Below, one piece after another: positions 1-6,646 of a DNA stretch of 33,000 nucleotides. Each line of letters begins with the position of its first letter. The stretch's first letter is position 1. The notes under the pieces were generated by a model that saw nothing but the letters and a program-made list of their open reading frames with translations, was not told where the DNA came from and searched no databases. The position numbers were made by a program, and so were the translations under genes. Source of the stretch: Streptomyces sp. SID9727 (GTDB lineage Bacteria; Actinomycetota; Actinomycetes; Streptomycetales; Streptomycetaceae); assembly GCF_010550605.1 (NCBI RefSeq), contig NZ_JAAGNI010000208.1, positions 1-33,000 on the forward strand. The letters run 5' to 3'.

Positions 1-1
1 C

Positions 2-775
2 GCGGCCCCGGTCACCGCCCCGCGCTTCGGCCGCCGCCGGGTGCTCGCCCTCGCGGCGGCCGTCGCGGCGGTGGCGGTGGGCGCGGCGGTGCTCCCGGTC
101 ACCGACTTCGGGGGCGAAGGACCGGCGGCCAGCGCCTCGGCGTCGGAGGTGTTCACGAGCATGGCGGACCAGGTGGCGGGGGACCCGGCCTCCTCGGCCC
201 CGTACTGGAAGACGACCGTCAGGACGTGGGTCGAGGGCGACAGGGCCCACACCGACGACATCTACCTGGGCCGGGACAAGGTCGTCGTCAAGACGCAGAA
301 CGGCCGCACGATCAAGAAGGAGAACCCGAACGGGACCAGTTGGCAGGTGGGCGCCGGACAGGTCGCCTGGGACGACCTGGACACCCTCCCCACCCGCCCC
401 GACGCCCTCCGCCGCACCCTCGCGGCCGGTGCGAAGGGCTCCGCAGCCGAGCAGACGGTCCGGCAGGCCGGCGACCTCCTCACCGGCGCCCCGGTCTCCC
501 CGCGCCTGCGCGCCGCGCTCTACCGGGTGCTCGCGGAGACGCCGGGCGCGGTGGTGACGGAGAAGGTCAAGGACGCGACGGGCCGCACGGGCACCCGGAT
601 CTCCTGGGAGTGGAAGGAGAAGTGGCCCGTCCACAGCGACCACAACCCGAACTGGATCGTGCAACCGTCCACCGGCCGCCTTCTGGAACGCAACTACACC
701 CCCGTCGGCAAGGACGGCCACATCACCGACCGCGACACCTACCTGTTCGCGGGCCCGGCGCAGACCACGGGGTGA
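2..775 (+). CDS. CU044_5270-like membrane-anchored protein, 5' partial
   Basis: The reading frame is open from base 2, so the true start lies before the window; GTG at 41 is internal to the open frame. The visible part has an Arg-rich stretch (FGRRRVLAL) followed by a hydrophobic Ala/Val segment, as in a single membrane anchor with the rest outside. The C-terminal part is a soluble domain with WQVGAGQVAWDDLDTLP and a late IVQPSTGRLLERNYTPVG stretch. The layout resembles the actinobacterial CU044_5270 family, which usually lies directly downstream of an ECF-type sigma factor gene; that gene would be outside this window. Function of the family is not known to me. The family call is from remembered resemblance. 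Confidence 0.75.
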   Translation, partial: AAPVTAPRFGRRRVLALAAAVAAVAVGAAVLPVTDFGGEGPAASASASEVFTSMADQVAGDPASSAPYWKTTVRTWVEGDRAHTDDIYLGRDKVVVKTQNGRTIKKENPNGTSWQVGAGQVAWDDLDTLPTRPDALRRTLAAGAKGSAAEQTVRQAGDLLTGAPVSPRLRAALYRVLAETPGAVVTEKVKDATGRTGTRISWEWKEKWPVHSDHNPNWIVQPSTGRLLERNYTPVGKDGHITDRDTYLFAGPAQTTG

Positions 776-803
776 GTCCCACCGCCGCCCATGGCCGCAC
801 GGC

Positions 804-856
804 GGACCGCCGCCGGGTCGTGGGCGGCGGCGCGGTCCACACCCGGTACACCGGGT
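804..856. terminator. Terminator region between convergent genes
   Basis: Two inverted repeats lie between the stop at 775 and the convergent stop at 861. One is GGACCGC (804-810) with GCGGTCC (832-838), extended by G/C-rich bases with a one-base offset. The other is a perfect ACCCGGT (841-847) with ACCGGGT (850-856) around a 2-base gap. No U-tract follows, as is common for actinobacterial terminators. Termination is inferred from position and structure. Confidence 0.5.
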
Positions 857-860
857 CGGC

Positions 861-1304
861 TCAGTCGCCGGAGGAGCCCCAGAAGTAGATCTCCCGCGGT
901 TCCCCCTGATCGTCATGGAGCACGGCGCACCGCCCGTACCAACGCCGGCAGTCGAACTCCTCGAACCTAGGCACGTGATCCCGGGTGAGCTTCCGCGTGC
1001 CCAGGACACGCAGCGCCTCGTCCTCCGTCACCTGTTTCATCGTGGAGTCATCCGGCTTCTCGTCCGGCCCGATGATCCGGAAGATGTCGAGGATCGAGTG
1101 CGTCCCCGCTTCCTGGGCGAACTCGTCGGCCCACAACTCCCCTTCGGTCCCGGGCCACGGCAGCCGTTCCTCCTCCGGCCTCCAGTCAGCGCCCGAGACC
1201 CAGTAGTAGTCCCGCTCCTGAAAGACCTTCCGCCGCAGGGCGTCGAACGCCCCGACGAGATCCTCCTGATACGGAACCGAGTAGTCCCACCCCGACGCGC
1301 CCAT
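861..1304 (-). CDS. Hypothetical protein, 147 aa
   Basis: An acidic, aromatic-rich soluble protein with no signal peptide or membrane segment. It begins MGASGWDYSVPYQEDLVGAF and ends with YGRCAVLHDDQGEPREIYFWGSS. I chose ATG at 1304 because GGGGAGG lies five bases upstream; an in-frame GTG at 1322 has only a weak Shine-Dalgarno sequence. I recognise the pattern as a conserved Streptomyces hypothetical but know no function. It stands alone and converges with the gene ending at 775. Codon use is typical of the window, which supports a real gene. Confidence 0.7.
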   Translation of the reverse strand: MGASGWDYSVPYQEDLVGAFDALRRKVFQERDYYWVSGADWRPEEERLPWPGTEGELWADEFAQEAGTHSILDIFRIIGPDEKPDDSTMKQVTEDEALRVLGTRKLTRDHVPRFEEFDCRRWYGRCAVLHDDQGEPREIYFWGSSGD

Positions 1305-1392
1305 ACGGCCCTCCCCGCTCACCTCTTCCGGAACGGACGGACGCTAACAGCGGCCACTGACACACACCTGCTTCAAGCGCACCGGAAGCGCG

Positions 1393-1617
1393 TCACCAGG
1401 GGATCTCGGCCTCATCGCTGAACAAGCGGCCGTTCGGCCCGTCGTCCTCCACGGTGGCCACCCCGATCGCGGCGGTCGCGCCCTTCTGCCTGTGCCGCAA
1501 CAAGGGCGTCATCTGGACCGACCAGGGCCCGGTCTGGCCCGAGCGCGGCCAGCCCTCCGGGGCTCCATGGTCGGGCTGCTCTGCGTACTCGTGGAGGAGG
1601 CGATCCGCTGCCCTCAC
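1393..1617 (-). CDS. Small hypothetical protein coupled to methyltransferase, 74 aa
   Basis: GTG at 1617 overlaps the TGA of the methyltransferase in a GTGA motif, the same arrangement seen between the methyltransferase and the regulator upstream. That coupling is the main evidence that it is translated, because it has no clear Shine-Dalgarno sequence of its own. The product starts RAADRLLHEYAEQ and ends FSDEAEIPW. It is soluble and has no recognisable domain, and I do not recognise the family. It would be the third gene of the leftward operon facing the radical SAM cluster. It could instead be a remnant of a longer gene. Confidence 0.55.
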   Translation of the reverse strand: MRAADRLLHEYAEQPDHGAPEGWPRSGQTGPWSVQMTPLLRHRQKGATAAIGVATVEDDGPNGRLFSDEAEIPW

Positions 1618-2423
1618 CGGCAGACGAGCATGCCGCCAAGGCAGGAGACGCGGAAAGCGCCCGCTGTCCGGATGGTCTCATTCACTCGGTCCCTGGCGCG
1701 TTCGATCGTCTCCCGGAACGGCACGCCCATCTCGTCGGCCCAGGCTTCGTAGGAGGCCAGGTGCGCGACGACCGGTTCGGCGTCGGTCACCTCGATCACC
1801 CCGGGTAGTGGGATCGTGCGGATCTCGCCGAACACCGAACCGAGGATCGCCGGTGCGTCCTCCAGAGTGAAGCGAGCGGACAACTGCACCCGGGCCGGGC
1901 CCTCGTGGACACCCAGGACATCGCCTGCGGCCTGGCGCCAGAGGTGTTCCAGTTCCAGCTTGTCGGTCCGGCTGTTCGTGGAGACGATCGCGATGCCGCC
2001 GGGTGCCAGGACACGCCCCAACTCTCCGGCAGCTCGGACTTGGTCCTCGACGTGGTAGAGCATGTGCAGCGCAAGAACCGCCCCGAGGGATCCGTCCGCA
2101 ACGGGCAACTGCTGTACGTCCGCGACGACCGCTCCAGGGAGGGCCCTGATGATGCCGTGGGAGACGTCCATGGGCAGCACGTCCAGGTCAGGACGGTCGT
2201 TTCGCACCCGGGCGACGAACTTCCCGTTACCGCAACCCACGTCGGCGACCACGCCGCGTACGTCGGCCAGTTCGTCGACGACGATGCCCGGAAGGTCGTG
2301 GCTCGGGGTCTGCCATCGGTAAAGGGACTGCCGCGCGGCCAGGTGCTGACCCGTTCCGTACGCCTTGGTGGCGAGGAGGCTGCGATCGGTCACCAGACGA
2401 TCATGCGTGGGCTGGGAGGTCAT
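1614..2423 (-). CDS. Class I SAM-dependent methyltransferase, 269 aa
   Basis: A Rossmann-fold methyltransferase. Motif I VADVGCGNG lies near residues 59-67, an acidic residue at the end of strand 2 (LPMD, about residue 86) would bind the SAM ribose, and ADVQQLPVADGSLGAVLALH and RVLAPGG cover motifs II-III. It resembles the UbiE/Methyltransf_11 group. The substrate cannot be told from sequence. The start ATG overlaps the TGA of the upstream regulator (ATGA), so the two are probably translationally coupled. Its position beside a radical SAM peptide locus suggests, but does not prove, that it modifies the same product or a precursor of it. Cytoplasmic. Confidence 0.88.
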   Translation of the reverse strand: MTSQPTHDRLVTDRSLLATKAYGTGQHLAARQSLYRWQTPSHDLPGIVVDELADVRGVVADVGCGNGKFVARVRNDRPDLDVLPMDVSHGIIRALPGAVVADVQQLPVADGSLGAVLALHMLYHVEDQVRAAGELGRVLAPGGIAIVSTNSRTDKLELEHLWRQAAGDVLGVHEGPARVQLSARFTLEDAPAILGSVFGEIRTIPLPGVIEVTDAEPVVAHLASYEAWADEMGVPFRETIERARDRVNETIRTAGAFRVSCLGGMLVCR

Positions 2424-3817
2424 CGTGGCTCCGTAGGGTTGCCGGCGAGAGCGGGCCGGACTGTCACCTCGTGAATGTGCGCGCGGAGATCGATTGCCGA
2501 CCGTGCGCCACGGTACGGCTCGCTGCCGAGGAGCGCGGCCAGATTACGAAGCCTGATGGTGATGCTCGCCGTGTATGTCTCGGCGCCGAACACCTCCGAG
2601 AGCTTCGCTCCGGCTCCTTCGACGTCTCCGCCGGCTAGGTGGGCAGTGGCCAGGTCCAGATGGGCGGCTTGTAGATCGCCCGGGGAGCGGTCGCCTTCCG
2701 GCCCGCCGCGGTACAGCTCAACTGCACGGTTGGAAGCACTTATGGCGTGCCGAATCTGCTCGCCACCCTCGACGGCCAGCAGCGTGGTCCCGGCGTACGC
2801 CCACTGTTTGGCCTCGGGAAACGAGAAGACCCCGGGAAACTCGTCGGGTCCCGCAGTACCACGCGCCTCGTGGGCCAGTGCAAGTGTCCGCAGCGCGTTG
2901 CGATTGTCCCCTGAGGCTGCACGCGCACGAGCCTCCAGACTCAGTAGCCGAGCCTTGACTGTTCCCGTACCCAGGCCCTCACGCTGACCGGCCTGCGCAA
3001 GGTCTCCTGCTCTCCGGTAGTCCCCCGCCCAGTAGGCGATCAGGGACTGAAAAGACCGTGCCCAAGCGCGTAGTGGTGAGTGCTCCGAGATCTCCGCACA
3101 CTGCACCACCGTGCGGACATGCGTAGCCGCAGCGGAGCGGTTGCCCAGGTCGAACGACGCGTGGGCTGCAAGTCCGGAAAGCCACCCCGCAACTACGTAG
3201 AGGTGACGGGTCTGGCTGGGGTGCTGACGCCCCTCCAGTAACTGGAACACGCCACTCTGAGCTGTGCGAATCTCCGGGATCAGAAGAGGCACTGGTCGGC
3301 TGACGAAGTCCCGGGCGAGTCGTTCGACATCAGCATCGAACTGCTCCAGCACGAGCGTGTTGACGTTGGTCTCCGCCGCGTGACGAGCGAGCCTCGCGGA
3401 GAGCCCTGTATCCGCAGCTAGGGAGCGCACACCCTCGCCCGCGCCTGGTAGTCCGGCGACGAGGGGTGCGATGACTGAGGCTGGCGCTTCGGCCGGTTTC
3501 CTGGGCTTGGTCGTCAGGCTCGGTGGAGCTTCCCAGGAGCGTCGGGCAAGCCCGAGCATGTGGCCGGGGATGCGCAGCCCGTCCGAGATTCGTTCGATCA
3601 CGTCCATGTGCAGCAACTGCCGCCGTCCGGCGATCACCTCGCCCACACGGCTCGGGGTCAGATCACAGCGGCGCGCGATCATCGACGGATAGATGCCTGC
3701 TCGTACTTTGACCAGCTTGAAGACGCGGCCGAAGTCTCGGGTCCGGCATGCCTCGATCATCACCGGGTCCGTAAGCAGGCTGACCGGGAGTTCCTGAGAG
3801 CGGGATGGCTCGGGCAT
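2420..3817 (-). CDS. XRE-family regulator with TPR-like C-terminal domain, 465 aa
   Basis: The N-terminal helix-turn-helix covers about residues 38-75 (GIYPSMIARRCDLTPSRVGEV, then IAGRRQLLHMDVIERISDGL). A long all-helical, Ala-rich region of the TPR kind follows, with several paired helices such as SLEARARAASGDNRNALRTL and AHLDLATAHLAGGDVEGA. Such regulators are common in Streptomyces, and the TPR part often senses a peptide or small ligand. ATG at 3817 has GGAG eight bases upstream. The open frame continues much further back but would run across the divergent promoter and genes, so I reject the longer forms. It heads an operon with the methyltransferase and a small gene. It probably regulates itself and the divergent radical SAM operon through the palindrome at 3876-3892. 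Confidence 0.85.
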   Translation of the reverse strand: MPEPSRSQELPVSLLTDPVMIEACRTRDFGRVFKLVKVRAGIYPSMIARRCDLTPSRVGEVIAGRRQLLHMDVIERISDGLRIPGHMLGLARRSWEAPPSLTTKPRKPAEAPASVIAPLVAGLPGAGEGVRSLAADTGLSARLARHAAETNVNTLVLEQFDADVERLARDFVSRPVPLLIPEIRTAQSGVFQLLEGRQHPSQTRHLYVVAGWLSGLAAHASFDLGNRSAAATHVRTVVQCAEISEHSPLRAWARSFQSLIAYWAGDYRRAGDLAQAGQREGLGTGTVKARLLSLEARARAASGDNRNALRTLALAHEARGTAGPDEFPGVFSFPEAKQWAYAGTTLLAVEGGEQIRHAISASNRAVELYRGGPEGDRSPGDLQAAHLDLATAHLAGGDVEGAGAKLSEVFGAETYTASITIRLRNLAALLGSEPYRGARSAIDLRAHIHEVTVRPALAGNPTEPR

Positions 3818-3875
3818 CGGGCACGCTCCGGCATGAGGACTACGAATTGCTGCGATTGATCTACTTAGGGTGATG

Positions 3876-3892
3876 TTACCCAGGTTGGGTAA
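3876..3892. promoter_or_regulatory. Operator-like palindrome in divergent promoter region
   Basis: TTACCCA-GGT-TGGGTAA is a perfect 7-bp inverted repeat with a 3-base spacer. It sits between the regulator start (3817) and the first rightward gene (3968). It is the only AT-containing dyad in a 150-bp divergent region, so it is a good candidate binding site for the XRE/TPR regulator. A possible -35/-10 pair on the plus strand is TTGCTG at 3847-3852 and TGATGT at 3871-3876, but that match is weak. Confidence 0.55.
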
Positions 3893-3967
3893 TCCGCTTG
3901 GCCTTTCTGGCGGGGGCCGTGGACCGCGATCCTCCTGTTCATGGCGAACGGACAGAACGAGGTACGG

Positions 3968-4141
3968 ATGACGTTGCGGGTTTCCCGCGACTCCGGCCGG
4001 ACGTGGGGACCTCTCACGGCGGTCCGCGTGGGCGAGGACACGGTGGTCCCGGAGAACCCGGGCCGCTACCCGCCGTGCGTCTGCCTGCGGTGCTCGCCGC
4101 AGGACAACAACGCCGTCGCCTCCTTTCGGATGGTGTCGTGA
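3968..4141 (+). CDS. Small Cys-containing hypothetical protein, 57 aa
   Basis: The first gene of the rightward operon. ATG at 3968 is preferred because GAGG lies five bases upstream; an in-frame ATG at 3941 would add nine residues but has no Shine-Dalgarno sequence. The product begins MTLRVSRDSGRTWGPLTAVR and carries PPCVCLRCSP, a CxCxxC cluster that could bind a metal. Its stop TGA shares its A with the next ATG (TGATG) and overlaps an alternative GTG at 4138, which indicates coupling. Short proteins of this style are common beside regulators in Streptomyces. The function is unknown to me; a role as partner of the radical SAM enzyme is only inferred from position. Confidence 0.6.
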   Translation: MTLRVSRDSGRTWGPLTAVRVGEDTVVPENPGRYPPCVCLRCSPQDNNAVASFRMVS

Positions 4142-4470
4142 TGCGTTGCGCGCACTGGCGCCGGGTGCCCCTCGACCTGGCACGGGAAGCGTGCGAGAAG
4201 TCGGCCGCCCTGTACGTGGACACAGCGGTGCAGTGCCAGTTGTCCTCGCATGACGAGAGTGAACACTTCGGCCTCCTCACCGACAACGGCCCGTGGGGAA
4301 CCGCGCTGTGGCTCCGCTGGCGCGGGACCGATGAGCCGGAACTTCTCGTACTGCCGGACTGCCCGGTGGCCGCCCCGGGACCCGACGGTGACGGCTGCTG
4401 CCTGTTCGTCGACCACGCCGAGCAGCACACCTGGGAAGACACCCCGGAGGAGGCCCCGTGCACCAGCTGA
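4141..4470 (+). CDS. Hypothetical Cys-bearing protein in radical SAM operon, 109 aa
   Basis: A small soluble protein beginning MRCAHWRRVPLDLAREACEK and containing VDTAVQCQLSSHDESEHFGLL, then WLRWRGTDEPELLVLPDCPV and DGDGCCLFVDHAEQHTWED. The six cysteines (MRC, EAC, VQC, PDC and adjacent CC) and several His could bind a metal. I recognise no named domain. An alternative GTG start at 4138 gives a 4-base overlap with the previous gene. The 3' end overlaps the radical SAM gene (GTG at 4458) by 13 bases, so it is tightly operonic. It could be an accessory or recognition protein for peptide modification, but this is inference. Confidence 0.7.
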   Translation: MRCAHWRRVPLDLAREACEKSAALYVDTAVQCQLSSHDESEHFGLLTDNGPWGTALWLRWRGTDEPELLVLPDCPVAAPGPDGDGCCLFVDHAEQHTWEDTPEEAPCTS

Positions 4471-5576
4471 TCGCGAGCCCGTACAACGGAACGTTCCTGA
4501 TCGCCCGTCCCGGTTCCAAGGGGGGCATGCGCATTCCTCGGACGCTGTACGAGGAGCTGGCCTCGATCGCCGAGAGCAGCAGCCCTCTGCCGGCCTGGCT
4601 CCTGGACCGCTCTCGTGCGGCCTGGAACGTGGACCTGGCCGACACTGCGATGCGGGACGCCGTTCTGGTACGTCCAGAGACCCGTCTCGGGTACGGCAGG
4701 GCCACGTACGAGATCAACAAGGGCTGCAACTTCAACTGCGAGCATTGCTACCTCGCGGAGCGGAGGTTCGAGGGGCTGCCCTGGCCCGACAAGGTCCGGC
4801 TCCTGCGCCTGCTGCGGGACGCCGGGGTGTTGTGGCTCCAGTTCACGGGTGGTGAGCCGCTGATCGACCGGGACTTCGTGGACGCGTACGTACTCGCCCA
4901 CCGCTCCGGAATGCTGATTGAGATCCTGACCAACGGCTCGCGGCTACACCGCCCCGAGATCATTGATCTCCTGCGCGATTTGCCGCCGCACAAGGTAACC
5001 GTCTCCCTCTACGGAGCGACCCCGGACAGCTTCGATGCGCTTACGCGTAAGCCGGGGGCGTTCAAGCTGGTCGAGAAGGGACTCGTCGCGATGCGCGAGG
5101 CCGGCATCGCGGTTGAACTTGCGCTGATCATCACCCGGCACAACGCCCACGAGCTGGACGCCATGCGGGCCCTCGCCGAGCGGTACGGAGCGAGCCGTCA
5201 GGAGTACGGAGCGATCTCGCCCACGTACACCGGCACGCCCGAACCGCTGGCCGCGCAGGCGCCCGGATTCCTGGACAAGACCAGCGTGTTCAAGGGCTGC
5301 CCCGCCGGCCACACCTTCTTCCACGTCGACCCGCATGGCCTGGCGACCATGTGCAAGGTCGGCCGGGAGAATCCCATCGACCTCATGTCCGACGGCCTGG
5401 ACGGACTTCTCCGTCTGCCCGGCATCGCCGATGCCCAAATGCTTCGCACCGGTGGCTGCGGCGGCTGTCAGCTCTCCGGCACCTGCCGGGTCTGCCGACC
5501 GCTCGCCAAGGCGTACCAGGAGGCGAAGGCACCACTGAACACCTACTGCCAACACGGAAGCGAGGAAGCGTCATGA
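4458..5576 (+). CDS. Radical SAM/SPASM peptide maturase-like enzyme, 372 aa
   Basis: The radical SAM cluster motif is C90-x3-C94-x2-C97 (KGCNFNCEHCY), and GGEP at 131-134 contacts SAM. The C-terminal part is SPASM-like: C281-x12-G-x4-C299, then CGGCQLSGTCRVC (C334, C337, C343, C346) and a late C364, enough to hold auxiliary 4Fe-4S clusters. The first 85 residues (LIASPYNGTFLIA onward) resemble the N-terminal extension of RiPP maturases. Such enzymes form C-S, C-C or C-O links on ribosomal peptides. GTG at 4458 follows GGAGGAGG by four bases. A candidate substrate gene starts in its own stop codon. The exact chemistry cannot be read from sequence, and a small-molecule substrate is possible. 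Confidence 0.9.
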   Translation: MHQLIASPYNGTFLIARPGSKGGMRIPRTLYEELASIAESSSPLPAWLLDRSRAAWNVDLADTAMRDAVLVRPETRLGYGRATYEINKGCNFNCEHCYLAERRFEGLPWPDKVRLLRLLRDAGVLWLQFTGGEPLIDRDFVDAYVLAHRSGMLIEILTNGSRLHRPEIIDLLRDLPPHKVTVSLYGATPDSFDALTRKPGAFKLVEKGLVAMREAGIAVELALIITRHNAHELDAMRALAERYGASRQEYGAISPTYTGTPEPLAAQAPGFLDKTSVFKGCPAGHTFFHVDPHGLATMCKVGRENPIDLMSDGLDGLLRLPGIADAQMLRTGGCGGCQLSGTCRVCRPLAKAYQEAKAPLNTYCQHGSEEAS

Positions 5577-5710
5577 CCGCTGTCATGGTGGAGATCAGCC
5601 CCCGACCGCCGGTCCTGGAGGAGCCCGAGGGAGTGATCCTCCTGGATGACCTGGAGGTGCTGTCCGAGGGAGCCATCCCGGGCTGCAACGACGACAACCC
5701 GTACCGGTAG
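5573..5710 (+). CDS. Candidate RiPP precursor peptide, 45 aa
   Basis: The ATG overlaps the radical SAM TGA (ATGA), and GAGGA lies upstream (GAGGAAGCGTC then ATG), so translation is well supported. The peptide has an acidic hydrophobic leader-like part (LEEPEGVILLDDLEVL) and a distinct tail, SEGAIPGCNDDNPYR. The tail holds one Cys (38), two Asp, two Asn, a Pro and a Tyr at position 44. The change from leader to a small polar tail next to a SPASM enzyme is typical of precursors for sactipeptide, cyclophane or cofactor-type (PqqA or MftA-like) RiPPs. It lacks the mycofactocin ending and any repeated core. No protease gene is visible nearby. I do not recognise the family with certainty. Confidence 0.75.
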   Translation: MTAVMVEISPRPPVLEEPEGVILLDDLEVLSEGAIPGCNDDNPYR

Positions 5711-5730
5711 ACAACCGGCTGCGCAGAACA

Positions 5731-5768
5731 GCGGGGGCTTCGGACGTTCTTCCGTCCGGAGCCCCCGC
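5731..5768 (+). terminator. Strong hairpin after precursor gene (terminator or attenuator)
   Basis: A 16-bp stem with a single G-U pair joins 5731-5746 (GCGGGGGCTTCGGACG) and 5753-5768 (CGTCCGGAGCCCCCGC) around the loop TTCTTC. It starts 20 bases after the peptide stop and ends 29 bases before the kinase ATG. No U-tract follows. It may lower read-through into the kinase gene, or protect the 3' end of the precursor message. Confidence 0.75.
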
Positions 5769-5797
5769 ACCACCACCTTCTGGAAGAGTGACGCCCC

Positions 5798-6619
5798 ATG
5801 GCGACCACCCGCATCGGCCTCGACCAGCTGCCGCCCGCAGCCCGTGTTGCCGTCGAGGAGTACACCGGCCCGCTCCTCACGGTTGAGGAAATGACCGAGG
5901 GCTTCAACAGTGAGATCGCGGCCCGTGTCACCTCCGCCACGGGCACCTGGCACATCAAGGGCCTGCGCACCGACCACCCCCGCGTCTGGACCCAGCGCCG
6001 CGAGGCTGCCGTCGCCCCCCTCCTCACCGGCCTGGCCCCTGCCCTGCGCTGGCGCGTCGAGACGGCCGGCTGGGACCTCCTCGGCTTCGAAGCGCTCGCG
6101 GGCCACCACGCCGACTACGCCCCCAGCTCCCCAGATCTCTCCGAAGTCGCCTCTCTGCTGCGCCGCCTCGGCGAAACCCCCTGCCCCGGCATCGAACTCC
6201 GCCGCGCCGAACAGCGCCTGGAACGGTACGTCGCCCACCCGGACGACCTCCGATTCTTCGGTGGGCCCCACCTCCTCCACACCGACCTGAACAACACCAA
6301 CGTCCTCGTGGACGACCACGCCCCGAGGGGCGAACGGGCCCGCCTGGTCGACTGGGCCTGGGCAACCCGCGGAGCGGCCTGGCTCGACGTCGGCTACTGG
6401 GTCGTCTGGCTCATCGCATCCGGCCACACTCCCGCCTCTGCCGAGGGATGGGCCGCCGAGATCCCCTCCTGGCACACCGCCACCGCCGACGGCATCACCG
6501 CCTTCACCACCGCCAACGCCAACCTCTGGTCCGAGATCAGCACCGCCGACCCCTCCCCATGGACCCAGCGCCTCGCCGCCGCTGTCACCGCCTGGCACGC
6601 GCACCGTCCGAGCGGGTGA
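5798..6619 (+). CDS. APH/choline kinase-fold phosphotransferase, 273 aa
   Basis: The protein has the kinase marks of the aminoglycoside phosphotransferase group. These are a Lys in WHIKGL (K54), a Glu about 15 residues later (RREA), the catalytic HTDLNNTN (H161, D163, N168) and the metal-binding Asp of LVDWAW (D185). It has no membrane segment and acts in the cytoplasm. The substrate could be a small hydroxylated compound or a peptide. Homologues of this fold take part in class V lanthipeptide pathways, so a role in the neighbouring peptide locus is possible; self-resistance is another option. It lies after the hairpin at 5731-5768 and probably receives attenuated transcription. The ATG at 5798 has only a modest Shine-Dalgarno sequence. 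Confidence 0.85.
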   Translation: MATTRIGLDQLPPAARVAVEEYTGPLLTVEEMTEGFNSEIAARVTSATGTWHIKGLRTDHPRVWTQRREAAVAPLLTGLAPALRWRVETAGWDLLGFEALAGHHADYAPSSPDLSEVASLLRRLGETPCPGIELRRAEQRLERYVAHPDDLRFFGGPHLLHTDLNNTNVLVDDHAPRGERARLVDWAWATRGAAWLDVGYWVVWLIASGHTPASAEGWAAEIPSWHTATADGITAFTTANANLWSEISTADPSPWTQRLAAAVTAWHAHRPSG

Positions 6620-6633
6620 GAGCGCGGGGCGCC

Positions 6634-6639
6634 TACGCT
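6634..6639 (+). promoter_or_regulatory. -10 box TACGCT, probable leaderless start for histidine kinase
   Basis: TACGCT fits the TANNNT -10 consensus. The ATG at 6647 begins 7 bases after it, about where transcription would start. This favours a leaderless mRNA and the ATG at 6647 over the in-frame GTG at 6641. No good -35 was found. Confidence 0.55.
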
Positions 6640-6646
6640 GGTGACC

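Noticed and set aside
3818..4183. Upstream extension of the XRE regulator
   Set aside because: Would cross the divergent promoter and palindrome; a good ribosome site precedes ATG 3817.
4014..4901. 295-aa antisense frame opposite the radical SAM operon
   Set aside because: No Shine-Dalgarno sequence and no recognisable domain; shadow of the coding strand.
5351..5710. Longer 119-aa form of the precursor frame
   Set aside because: The upstream part lies wholly inside the radical SAM gene and has no start signal; the ATGA overlap at 5573 explains the true start.
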